NCBI RefSeq assembly: GCF_002631185.1
Contig: NZ_PDNU01000030.1
Span: forward strand, 28,161 to 92,160
Reading direction: 5' to 3'
Length of the DNA stretch: 64,000 bases
Source: Teichococcus rhizosphaerae
GTDB taxonomy: Bacteria; Pseudomonadota; Alphaproteobacteria; Acetobacterales; Acetobacteraceae
Both the position numbers and the translations under genes were made by a program. Position 1 is the stretch's first letter; the number at the start of each line of letters is the position of its first letter. The notes beneath the pieces are model-generated. The model was not told where the DNA came from and did no database searches. It saw only the letters and a program-made list of their open reading frames with translations. Positions 44,236-51,557 of this stretch are shown one piece after another.

Positions 44236-44529
44236 ATGTCAGCGATGGATCCTGCCATGAGCACGCCCTTCCCCTCGCCGGCCCGTGGCGCGGCCGATGA
44301 GCCCGCCGCGCCGCCCGAGCTGCCCGGCCTGCCGCCCTACCGCGGCCCGGATGAGGCCCCGTCCTCGCCATCGCCCGGGCCGGTCCCGGAGCTTCCCGGC
44401 CTGCCGCCCGGTCCCGCGGTCCCCGATCAGCCCAGCCAGCCCGGCCCGGAGGTGCCCGCCCCCAGCCAGCCCACGGAGATCCCCCCGCTCTCGCCGCCCG
44501 GGCCGCAAACCCCGCAGCCCCAGGCGTGA
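44236..44529 (+). CDS. Small proline-rich protein, hypothetical
   Basis: A 97-residue reading frame, about one third proline, with two PELPGLPP repeats and PxxP-spaced acidic residues; no domain, no membrane helix and no signal peptide. It is probably disordered. ATG 44236 and ATG 44257 are both possible starts. The 86 bases before it and 110 after it hold nothing recognisable. The protein is unlike a chance frame in its regular Pro/Glu spacing, but low complexity in a GC-rich genome makes the call uncertain. Confidence 0.42.
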   Translation: MSAMDPAMSTPFPSPARGAADEPAAPPELPGLPPYRGPDEAPSSPSPGPVPELPGLPPGPAVPDQPSQPGPEVPAPSQPTEIPPLSPPGPQTPQPQA

Positions 44530-44640
44530 TCGATGCCCTGCCTGGCGCGGCCTCGGCCGTGCCAGGCACTTAATTTTCAGGAACAACGGGCTGGAAGGCG
44601 TTCCTGGCCTCGCCTGGGAACCTGTCCGGCCCGCAACCCT

Positions 44641-45168
44641 TCAGCCGCCGGTGCCCGCCAGCCCCGCCACGGCGCCCGCCGCCAGCAGCCAGAGCGGATG
44701 CAGCCGGGTCAGCAGCGAAAGCCCGGCCACCCCCGCCAATATTCCCAGCAGTCCCAGGCTGTGGGCCGTGATGCCCCCGATCAGCAGCGCGCTGGCCGCG
44801 ACCAGCCCCACCGTCAGCGGCACCAGCCCCGCCTGCGCCGCGCGGCGCCAGGGGCGTTCCCGGAAACGGCGCCACAGCCCGACCACCACCCCCGTCAGCA
44901 CCGAGGAAGGGCCGAACTTGGCCAAAGCCGAGACCAGCAGCCCGGGCAGCCCCGCAACGTGCCACCCCACCAGGGGCACCACCATCATGTTCGGCCCCGG
45001 CGCCGCCTGGGCCAGCGCGAACAGCGCGCTGAACTCCTGCGCCGACATCCAGCGGTGCACCTCCACCACCTGCCGCTGCATCTCGGGCAGGATGGTGTTG
45101 CCGCCGCCGAAGGCGAGCAGGGAAAGCTGGGTGAAGATGACCGCCAGCGCGACAAGGGTGCCGGTCAC
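44641..45168 (-). CDS. Chromate transporter, second half-size subunit
   Basis: A 175-aa half-size CHR-family membrane protein: LSLLAFGGGNTILPEMQRQVVE carries the family's FGGG signature, followed by FALAQAAPGPNMMVVPLVGWHVAG and further helices. In the short-chain CHR systems two such proteins form a heterodimer. The start overlaps the upstream partner's stop by four bases. Chromate resistance is the known role for some members; others may move sulfate or related anions. Confidence 0.88.
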   Translation of the reverse strand: MTGTLVALAVIFTQLSLLAFGGGNTILPEMQRQVVEVHRWMSAQEFSALFALAQAAPGPNMMVVPLVGWHVAGLPGLLVSALAKFGPSSVLTGVVVGLWRRFRERPWRRAAQAGLVPLTVGLVAASALLIGGITAHSLGLLGILAGVAGLSLLTRLHPLWLLAAGAVAGLAGTGG

Positions 45169-45722
45169 TGGCCGCGCCGCCCGCAGAGCAGGATGCTGAG
45201 CGGCGCCAGGACCAGCATGCAGGGCAGCAGCGGCCAGCGCGCCACGCCGATGGCCAGGAGCGTGGCCGCCACCACCAGCAGCCCCCGCGCGTTCCGCCGC
45301 AGCGGCGCCAGCATCTTCAGCGCCGTCGCCACCAGCAGGCCGGCGGCGGCGGCGGCGAGGCCCGCGAACATGTGCTGCAGCATCGGGTCGTCGCGGAAGC
45401 GGTCATAGACCGCGCCGAGCCCGATCACGATGGCCGTCGGCCCCAGCACCAGCCCCAGCAGCGCCGAGACGGCGCCCGCGACGCCGCGGAACTCCATGCC
45501 CACCGCGACGGACAGGTTGATGACGTTGCCGCCAGGCAGGAACTGGCACAGGCCGAGCAGCTCGGTGAAGGCCTCGGCGGGCAACCAGCGCCGGTCCTCC
45601 ACCAGCATGCGCCGCGCCATCGGCAGCACGCCGCCGAAGCCCATCAGCCCGAGGGCGAGGAAGCCCAGGAACAGGGCGCGGCAGGAAGGCGGGCTGGCGG
45701 GCGGCGCGGCGGCATCCGGCAT
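45165..45722 (-). CDS. Chromate transporter, first half-size subunit
   Basis: A 185-aa half-size CHR-family protein with GLMGFGGVLPMARRMLVEDRRWLPAEAFTELLGLCQFLPGGNVINLSVAVG, the N-half signature in which the usual P-G-P appears as FLPGGN, and four to five helices. It pairs with the overlapping downstream gene. It lies upstream of its partner and downstream of the split ThDP enzyme genes, from which it is separated by a strong hairpin, so the two pairs are probably separate units. Confidence 0.88.
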   Translation of the reverse strand: MPDAAAPPASPPSCRALFLGFLALGLMGFGGVLPMARRMLVEDRRWLPAEAFTELLGLCQFLPGGNVINLSVAVGMEFRGVAGAVSALLGLVLGPTAIVIGLGAVYDRFRDDPMLQHMFAGLAAAAAGLLVATALKMLAPLRRNARGLLVVAATLLAIGVARWPLLPCMLVLAPLSILLCGRRGQ

Positions 45723-45758
45723 GGCATCGTTCCTCCCGGCGGCAGGGCGGGGATGGGC

Positions 45759-45787
45759 GCCCCGCCGGGGGAGCGATCCGGCGGGGC
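45759..45787 (-). terminator. Hairpin after the split ThDP enzyme genes
   Basis: A perfect 10-bp stem (45759-45768 with 45778-45787) with a nine-base loop lies just downstream of the minus-strand ThDP gene that ends at 45794, and upstream of the chromate transporter pair. Confidence 0.55.
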
Positions 45788-45793
45788 GGCCGC

Positions 45794-46396
45794 TCAGGCG
45801 AGATGCGCCTGCGGGCCGAGGATCGCCTCGCGCATTCGCGCCTGGAGATAGGCGCCCTCGCGCGGTGGCAGCACCAGCTTGAACGCGTCCGCCCTGATCT
45901 TCACCTGCGCGAAGAGCGGCCCCGAGGCCGCGTGGATGGCCGCCCGCAGGGGCGCCACCTCACCCTCCTCCCGCACCGTGTGGACGCGCGGAATGCCGGC
46001 GCCGCGCGCGATCGCCGCCAGGTCCACGCCCGCGCCCGTGTGGGTGCGCTGCATGCCGGTCTCGCCGTAATGTTCGTTGTCCAGCACCACGACCGAGAGG
46101 TTGGGCGGCCTCGCCACGGCGATGGTGGCCAGCGTGCCGAGGCCCATCAGCATCTCGCCATCGCCGGTGATGACCAGCACGGGGCGGGATGGCTGCGCCA
46201 GCGCGAGGCCGAGGCCGATGCTGGCGGCCGAGCCCATGCCGCCCCAGAGCGGCAGGTTGCGCGGATGGTCGCCCGCCGCCGTGATGTCCCAGGCCGGCGC
46301 GCCCAGCCCGGCGATCACCGCCAGCTCGCCCCGCTCGGCCAGCAGGGCATTGACGACGGCGCGGCGGTCCAGCGTGCCGGAGGATATCATCGCCAT
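45794..46396 (-). CDS. ThDP-dependent decarboxylase, cofactor (beta) subunit
   Basis: A 200-aa C-terminal half of a thiamine-diphosphate enzyme. The ThDP-Mg motif is VLVITGDGEMLMGLGTLATIAVARPPNLSVVVLDNEHYGETG (GDG followed by N). The layout, a separate PP domain with a partner PYR domain gene four bases upstream, is that of sulfopyruvate decarboxylase (ComDE) and related 2-oxo acid decarboxylases such as phosphonopyruvate decarboxylase. The substrate is not decided by sequence. Confidence 0.88.
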   Translation of the reverse strand: MAMISSGTLDRRAVVNALLAERGELAVIAGLGAPAWDITAAGDHPRNLPLWGGMGSAASIGLGLALAQPSRPVLVITGDGEMLMGLGTLATIAVARPPNLSVVVLDNEHYGETGMQRTHTGAGVDLAAIARGAGIPRVHTVREEGEVAPLRAAIHAASGPLFAQVKIRADAFKLVLPPREGAYLQARMREAILGPQAHLA

Positions 46397-46400
46397 GGGC

Positions 46401-46955
46401 TCACTCCTTGCCGAAGGTCTTGGCGCCGAGCACCCGCTGGCCGATCAGCGTCGCGGTGGGGCGGAAGGTGTTGAAGGCCATGCGCAGCGTGGCGTCCGCG
46501 GTGGGCACCACGTCCTCCTTGCGGTCGGCGCGGCGCACCAGCGTGCCCATCGCCTCGAGCACGGTCTGGGTGGCATTGCCCATCGGCACCTGGGCCGGGT
46601 TGAACTCGCCGAAATCGCCGCGCATCGTCACGATCATCGGCATCGGCGTCCGGTGCAGCGTGGCGAGCGAGAGCATGTTGACGCAGTTGCCGACACCCGA
46701 GCTCTGCATCAGCAGCACGCCGCGCTCGCCGCCGAGCCAGGCGCCCAGCATCAGCCCGATGCCCTCCTCCTCGGTGGTGAGGGCGATGGCCTTGATGTCC
46801 GGATCCTCCTCGCAACGGCGGATGAGGTGGGAGTGCCCCGCATCCGGCACGAAGGCGACCTGCCGGATGTCATGCGCCTTGAGCAGGGCGAACAGCGCGC
46901 CGGGCCATTCCTCCGTGGCCGCCGGAGCCACGTCCATGCCATGTACGTCCACCAT
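46401..46955 (-). CDS. ThDP-dependent decarboxylase, PYR-domain (alpha) subunit
   Basis: A 184-aa PYR domain: KAHDIRQVAFVPDAGHSHLIRRCEED and the activating glutamate in ALTTEEEGIGLMLGAWLGGERGVLLMQSSGVGN. It has no ThDP-binding GDG motif, which is supplied by the downstream partner, so the active site forms between the two chains. Start 46955 follows GGGGAGGAG directly; the frame is open upstream without likeness. Related to sulfopyruvate decarboxylase alpha. Confidence 0.88.
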   Translation of the reverse strand: MVDVHGMDVAPAATEEWPGALFALLKAHDIRQVAFVPDAGHSHLIRRCEEDPDIKAIALTTEEEGIGLMLGAWLGGERGVLLMQSSGVGNCVNMLSLATLHRTPMPMIVTMRGDFGEFNPAQVPMGNATQTVLEAMGTLVRRADRKEDVVPTADATLRMAFNTFRPTATLIGQRVLGAKTFGKE

Positions 46956-47052
46956 CTCCTCCCCTTTTCCCTGGGCGGGGAACGCCCCGCATGCCCCGCC
47001 ACTGTCGGCCGCGCGGGAATTGTCTGTCAATCCATCGGGCCGCCCCCTTGTC

Positions 47053-47419
47053 GTGCGGATGCGCTTCAACGGGCATGATTTCCTGAGGGCGCTGCCGGCC
47101 GCGCACCTCGCGGCGGTGCCGCCCCACATGGCGCGCCTGGTGGCGGCGGCCCACGGGGCCTGGCCCGCCCGCCGGGGGCGTGGCGTAAAATCCTGGCGCG
47201 GGCGGCCTCACCGCGTTCCGCCGCATCACCCCTGCCGCCGCTCGCCCCGGCATCTCGGGCTGACGGCGAGCCTGTTCCTGATCCCGCCTGCCGAGACGCC
47301 GTTGCCGGTGCGGCTCTTCGCCTCTATCGACCGGATGGCCGGGCCGCTTAGCCGCCTCCGCCTTCACCGCGCCGATGCTGGTGGCGGCGCGGGTGCTGGC
47401 GGCGCTGGACCGCATCTGA
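47053..47419 (+). pseudogene. Frameshifted gene remnant, unknown family
   Basis: A coding-like peptide can be read only by changing frame. Frame 1 runs from GTG 47053 (FNGHDFLRALPAAHLAAVPPHMARLVAAA...GVKSW) to about 47200; the sequence then continues one base over (GGLTAFRRITPAAARPGISG) and hits a stop at 47261-47263; frame 1 resumes (SLFLIPPAETPLPVRLFASIDRMAGP) to about 47347; then the second frame carries AASAFTAPMLVAARVLAALDRI to a stop at 47417. The composition in each piece is protein-like and amphipathic. Either the gene is decayed by two or three indels or the sequence has errors here. I do not recognise a characterised function. Confidence 0.55.
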
Positions 47420-47455
47420 CCCCATCGACCGCCTGCCGAGCGGAGAACGCCGCGC

Positions 47456-48577
47456 ATGAGAACCGAGAACCACGATGCCCTGGTGGTGGGCGGCGGCCTG
47501 GTGGGCGCCGCCATCGCCTATGGGCTGCAACGCCAGGGGCTCCGCACCCTGCTGCTGGATGAGGGGGATGTCGCCTTCCGTGCCAGCCGCGGCAATTTCG
47601 GGCTGGTGTGGGTGCAGTCCAAGGGCCTCGGCGCGCCGCACTACCAGCGCTGGACGCGCGGCTCGGCCGAGGAATGGCCGGCGCTGGCCGCCGAGCTGAG
47701 GGAGAAGACCGGCATCGGCACCGGGCTGCACCAGCCGGGGGGCGTGCATATCTGCCTTTCGGACGAGGAGTTCGAGAAGCGCGGCGCCGCCATGGCGCGG
47801 CTGCGGCGCGAGGCCGGCAATTTCGGCATGGAATACCGCATGATCCGCGGCGCCGAGGCGCGGGAGATGCTGCCGGGCCTCGGCCCCAAGGTGGCCGGGG
47901 TGAGCTGGACGCCCTATGACGGCCATGCCAGCCCGCTCTCCCTGTTGCGGGCCTTGCACACCGGCTTCACCGGTCTCGGTGGCCGCTACCAGCCCAATGC
48001 GCGCGTCGAGCGCGGCACCGCCGCCGCCAACGACTTCGCGGTGGAGGCGGAGGGCGTGCTGCACCGCGCGCCGCGCATCGTGCTGGCCGCCGGGCTCGGC
48101 AATGCGGAACTCGCGCCGCGCTTCGGCCTGTCCGCGCCGGTGCGGCCGGAACGCGGGCAGATCCTGGTGACGGAGCGCACGCGGCAGGTGCTGCCCATGC
48201 CCACCACCACCATCCGGCAAACGGAGGAAGGCTCCCTGATGCTGGGCGACAGCAAGGAGGATGCCGGCTTCGACCTCGGCCAGAACCCCGAGGTGATGAA
48301 GCAGATCGCCCGCCGCGCCGTGCTCTCCTTTCCCTGGATCGCCGAGCTGAACCTCGTCCGCGCCTGGTCGGCGCTGCGCGTCATGGCGCCCGACGGGCTG
48401 CCCATCTACGACCAGTCCGAGCGCTTCCCCGGCGCCTTCACCGCCAACTGCCATTCCGGCGTGACGCTGGCCGGCACCCATGCCAACCGCCTGGCGCCGA
48501 TGATCGCCGCCGGCGCCCTGGAACCCGAGATGGCCCCCTTCACTGCGAGACGCTTCGATGTTCGCCACGCGGCCTGA
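47456..48577 (+). CDS. FAD-dependent oxidoreductase, small-molecule amine oxidase subunit (HcnC/SoxB-like)
   Basis: A 373-aa D-amino-acid-oxidase-fold flavoprotein: the FAD Rossmann motif VVGGGLVGAAIAYGLQRQGL at residues 10-30 and a C-terminal FAD segment around NCHSGVTLAGTHANRLAP. It is the first gene of a three-gene set with a small ferredoxin and a second flavoprotein, overlapping the ferredoxin by 20 bases. This is the subunit order seen in hydrogen cyanide synthase, opine/octopine dehydrogenases and D-hydroxyproline dehydrogenase. The likely reaction is oxidation of an alpha-amino or secondary amine, with electrons passed to the respiratory chain. Confidence 0.88.
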   Translation: MRTENHDALVVGGGLVGAAIAYGLQRQGLRTLLLDEGDVAFRASRGNFGLVWVQSKGLGAPHYQRWTRGSAEEWPALAAELREKTGIGTGLHQPGGVHICLSDEEFEKRGAAMARLRREAGNFGMEYRMIRGAEAREMLPGLGPKVAGVSWTPYDGHASPLSLLRALHTGFTGLGGRYQPNARVERGTAAANDFAVEAEGVLHRAPRIVLAAGLGNAELAPRFGLSAPVRPERGQILVTERTRQVLPMPTTTIRQTEEGSLMLGDSKEDAGFDLGQNPEVMKQIARRAVLSFPWIAELNLVRAWSALRVMAPDGLPIYDQSERFPGAFTANCHSGVTLAGTHANRLAPMIAAGALEPEMAPFTARRFDVRHAA

Positions 48578-48860
48578 GTTCCGCCCCGCCACGGTGGAGG
48601 TGCTGGTGGACGGCCAGCCCCTTTCGGTGCCCGAGGGCGCCTCCGCCGCCGCCGCCCTGCTGCTGGCCGGCCTCGCCGCCAGCCGCGAGACGCCGGTGAG
48701 CGGCGCCCCCCGCCTGCCCTACTGCATGATGGGCGTGTGCTTCGATTGCCTGGCCGAGATCGACGGCGTCGCCAACCGGCAGGCCTGCATGGTCACGGTG
48801 CGGCCAGGGATGCGCATCGCGCCGCAGTGTGGCGCCCGGCTGGCGGGAACGGCGGCATGA
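48558..48860 (+). CDS. [2Fe-2S] ferredoxin-like small subunit (HcnA-like)
   Basis: A 100-aa plant-type 2Fe-2S protein: after VEVLVDGQPLSVPEGASAAAALL the cluster loop is YCMMGVCFDCLAEIDG with a fourth Cys in RQACMVTV. This is the small subunit of three-component amine dehydrogenases, moving electrons between the two flavoproteins encoded on each side. Overlaps are 20 bases upstream and four bases downstream, so all three chains are coupled. Confidence 0.92.
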   Translation: MFATRPEFRPATVEVLVDGQPLSVPEGASAAAALLLAGLAASRETPVSGAPRLPYCMMGVCFDCLAEIDGVANRQACMVTVRPGMRIAPQCGARLAGTAA

Positions 48861-50236
48861 AGGAATTCGACCTCGCCATTGTCGGCGCCGGCCCGGCCGG
48901 CATGAGCGCGGCGCTGGAGGCGGCGGGCCTCGGCCTGTCCGTTCTGGTGCTGGACGAGCAGCCCGCCCCGGGCGGCCAGATCTTCCGCGGCGTGGAGCGC
49001 GCCGCGGGCGATCCCGCCCTGGCGGGGGAATACGCGGTGGCCGGCGCCCTGCTGGCGCGCCGCTTCCGTGCCATGCCGAACATCGACTACCGGCCCGAAA
49101 CCACGGTGTGGCACATCGACGCCGAGGCCGGCCTGCTCTCGCTGCGCGGCCCGCGGGGCGGCGGCATGGCGCGCGCCGCGCGCATCCTGCTGGCCACCGG
49201 CGCGCAGGAGCGCCCCGTGCCGGTCCCCGGCTGGACCCTTCCCGGGGTGATGAGCGCGGGTGCGGCGCAGATCATGCTCAAGCAGGCGGGCGCGGTGCCG
49301 GAGGGCAGGCTCGTGCTGGCGGGCCAGGGGCCGCTGATGTGGCTGCTGGCGGCGCAGCTCGCCCGCGCCGGAAAGCCGCCCGCCCTGCTGCTGGAAACCA
49401 CGCCGCGCGGCGCGCTGCGCCGGGCGCTGGCCAGGGGCGGGCTGTGGCGGGGCCGCGCCATGCTGGCCAAGGGCGCGGCCCTGCTGTGGGAAGCGCGCCG
49501 GTCCGGCATGAAGGTGGTCTCCGGCGTGCGCGGCCTCCGCGCGGAAGGCGAGGGCCGGGTGCGGCGCGTGGCCTGGGAGGGCGGCGCCACGGAATGCGGC
49601 GTGCTGCTGCTGCATGAGGGCGTCATCCCGTCCACCCATGTCTCGCGCGCCCTGGGCCTGGAGCATGAATGGGACGAGGCCCAGCTCTGCTGGCGCCCCG
49701 TGCTCGATGGATGGGGCGCCAGCAGCGCGCCGCGCATCGCCATCGCCGGCGACGGGGGCGGCATTGGCGGCTGGCAGGCGGCGGTGGAGGCCGGCGCCCT
49801 GGCGGCGCTGGATGCCGCGCACCGCGCCGGCCGGCTGGACGCCGCCGCGCGCGACCGCCGCGCCGCACCGCACCGGGCGGCGCTCGGGGCCGCGCTGGCG
49901 CTCCGCCCCTTTCTCGACGCGCTCCACGCCCCTTCCCCCGCCGTTCTGGCCCCGCCGGAGGATGCCACCCTCGTCTGCCGCTGCGAGGAGGTCACCGCCG
50001 GGCAGGTGCGGCAGGCGGCGCGGCTCGGCGCCACGGGGCCGAACCAGGTGAAGGCCTATCTGCGTGCCGGCATGGGCCCTTGCCAGGGGCGGATGTGCGG
50101 CGCCACGGTGGCCGCGCTGGTCGCCGAGACGCGGGGCATCCCCGTGCGGGAGGCCGGGGTGCTGCGCCCCCGCGCGCCCTACAAGCCCATCACGGTGGGC
50201 GAGCTGGCCGACCTGCCGGAGGAGGAGCCGGCGTGA
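48857..50236 (+). CDS. NAD(P)/FAD-dependent oxidoreductase with C-terminal [2Fe-2S] domain (HcnB-like)
   Basis: A 459-aa pyridine-nucleotide-disulfide-oxidoreductase-like flavoprotein. The first Rossmann motif is AIVGAGPAGMSAALEAAGLG, the second lies near LVLAGQGPLMWLLAAQLARAG, and the C-terminus carries a BFD-like cluster domain with Cys in VCRCEEVTAGQV and in GPCQGRMCGATV. This matches the HcnB/OoxA subunit of three-component amine dehydrogenases. Start ATG 48857 overlaps the ferredoxin stop. A 170-base tail with a strong hairpin follows. Confidence 0.9.
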   Translation: MKEFDLAIVGAGPAGMSAALEAAGLGLSVLVLDEQPAPGGQIFRGVERAAGDPALAGEYAVAGALLARRFRAMPNIDYRPETTVWHIDAEAGLLSLRGPRGGGMARAARILLATGAQERPVPVPGWTLPGVMSAGAAQIMLKQAGAVPEGRLVLAGQGPLMWLLAAQLARAGKPPALLLETTPRGALRRALARGGLWRGRAMLAKGAALLWEARRSGMKVVSGVRGLRAEGEGRVRRVAWEGGATECGVLLLHEGVIPSTHVSRALGLEHEWDEAQLCWRPVLDGWGASSAPRIAIAGDGGGIGGWQAAVEAGALAALDAAHRAGRLDAAARDRRAAPHRAALGAALALRPFLDALHAPSPAVLAPPEDATLVCRCEEVTAGQVRQAARLGATGPNQVKAYLRAGMGPCQGRMCGATVAALVAETRGIPVREAGVLRPRAPYKPITVGELADLPEEEPA

Positions 50237-50348
50237 CGCCGCTGGCCGTGGGCACCGCCCTGGCCCGCTTCGGCCAGGCCCCCTGCCGCTCGCCACGACT
50301 GGCCGAGGAGTTCCTTCAATAACAGCGTGATGGATTGCAGGCCTCACG

Positions 50349-50372
50349 CGCCGGGCGAGGTTTCGCCCGGCG
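50349..50372. terminator. Bidirectional hairpin between the amine dehydrogenase operon and tctC
   Basis: A perfect 10-bp stem (50349-50358 with 50363-50372) with a four-base loop GGTT lies between converging genes, 37 bases before the end of the minus-strand tctC gene. Confidence 0.6.
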
Positions 50373-50409
50373 TGCTGGATGCATCCAAGTCGGCCGGGCG
50401 GAAGCCGCT

Positions 50410-51396
50410 TCAGTCCACCCGCACCTTGGCCGCCGTGATGACCTCGCGCCAGGCCTGGCGGTCCTTCTCCATCCGTTCCGCGAAGGCGGCGGGGCCCTCG
50501 TAGAGCGGCGTCAGCCCGTTCTCGCGCAGGCGCTTCTGCAACGTCTCGTCCTGCAGCGCCTTCTCCACCGCCGCGGCCCAGGCGCGGATGGCGGGGTCGG
50601 GCATGTTGCTGGAGCCGCACAGCCCGAACCAGCCCACCACCTCGAGCCCCGGCACCGTGTCGGAGAGCAGCGGCGTCTTGGGGAAGGCGGACTTCATCGA
50701 GGCGTCGCCCAACGCCACCAGGCGCAGCTCGCCGCCGCGGATCTGCCCCATCACGTCGCCGAGGTTGGTCACCATGAAGTCGGCGCGGCCCGCCATGACG
50801 TCCATCGCCGCGGGCGCGGCGCCCCGGTAGGGCACGTGCAGCATCTGCACGGAGGCCATGCGCTGCAGCCTCTCCCCCGTCAGGTGCTGCGCCGTGCCGA
50901 TGCCGGCGCTGGCGTAGCTCACGGCATTGGGCTTGGCCTTCGCCGCCTTCAGCACATCGGCCATGTCCTGGTAGGAGCCGCGCGCCCGCACCACGGCGCC
51001 GTAGCTGGAGAGCGCCACATTGGCGACCGGCACCAGATCCTTGCGCGGATCGATCGGCATGATCATGCCGGGCAGTTCGGAGCTGATGGTCATGGTGCCC
51101 ATGGCGCACTGGAACAGCATGGAGCCGTCCGGCGGGCTGCGCACCACCGCCTCGGCGGCGAGGAAGCCGTTGGCGCCCGTGCGGTTCTCCACCACCACGC
51201 GGCGGCCGGAGACGTTGCCGACACCCTCCGCGATCAGCCGCGCCACGAGGTCCGAGGTGCCGCCGGCCGCGAAGCCGGCCATGATGTGCAGCTGCTGGTC
51301 CGGCAGGGCCGGAGCCTCGGGCTGGGCCTGGGCCCGGCCGGGCAGCGTGGCGGTGAAGGCGGCCAGCAGCGTGGCCGGCAGCAGGTATCGCAGCAT
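50410..51396 (-). CDS. TctC/Bug-family solute-binding protein of the carboxylase operon
   Basis: A 328-aa periplasmic binding protein: signal peptide MLRYLLPATLLAAFTATLPGRAQA, then LHIMAGFAAGGTSDLVARLIAEGV and VVVENRTGANGFLAAEAVV, with VPYRGAAPAAMDVMAGRADFM in the ligand region. The opening IMAGFAAGGTSD departs from the usual V-P-F-P-P-GG, as in a divergent subgroup. It is last in the minus-strand BCCP-carboxylase-carboxyltransferase set (161-base gap). It probably binds the acid that is then CoA-activated and carboxylated; inferred from context. Confidence 0.9.
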   Translation of the reverse strand: MLRYLLPATLLAAFTATLPGRAQAQPEAPALPDQQLHIMAGFAAGGTSDLVARLIAEGVGNVSGRRVVVENRTGANGFLAAEAVVRSPPDGSMLFQCAMGTMTISSELPGMIMPIDPRKDLVPVANVALSSYGAVVRARGSYQDMADVLKAAKAKPNAVSYASAGIGTAQHLTGERLQRMASVQMLHVPYRGAAPAAMDVMAGRADFMVTNLGDVMGQIRGGELRLVALGDASMKSAFPKTPLLSDTVPGLEVVGWFGLCGSSNMPDPAIRAWAAAVEKALQDETLQKRLRENGLTPLYEGPAAFAERMEKDRQAWREVITAAKVRVD

Positions 51397-51557
51397 GGTG
51401 GATGTCCTCCCTCGGCCCCTTTGGGTGGAGCCTGTTCGTTCGATGCGGGTGCCGACGGCGCGAACCGCGGCACCCCACTTCCCGCTTGTTCCGCCCGGCG
51501 CTGCCGGCAAGGCCGCCCCGGCTCCCCGAGAAGCGCGGAGAGCTGGGGCGCGGCGGC

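Noticed and set aside
47456..50236. Hydrogen cyanide synthase (hcnABC) as a firm call
   Set aside because: The subunit architecture fits, but gene order differs (HcnC-like first), there is no ANR-type control region visible, and opine or hydroxyproline dehydrogenases share the layout.
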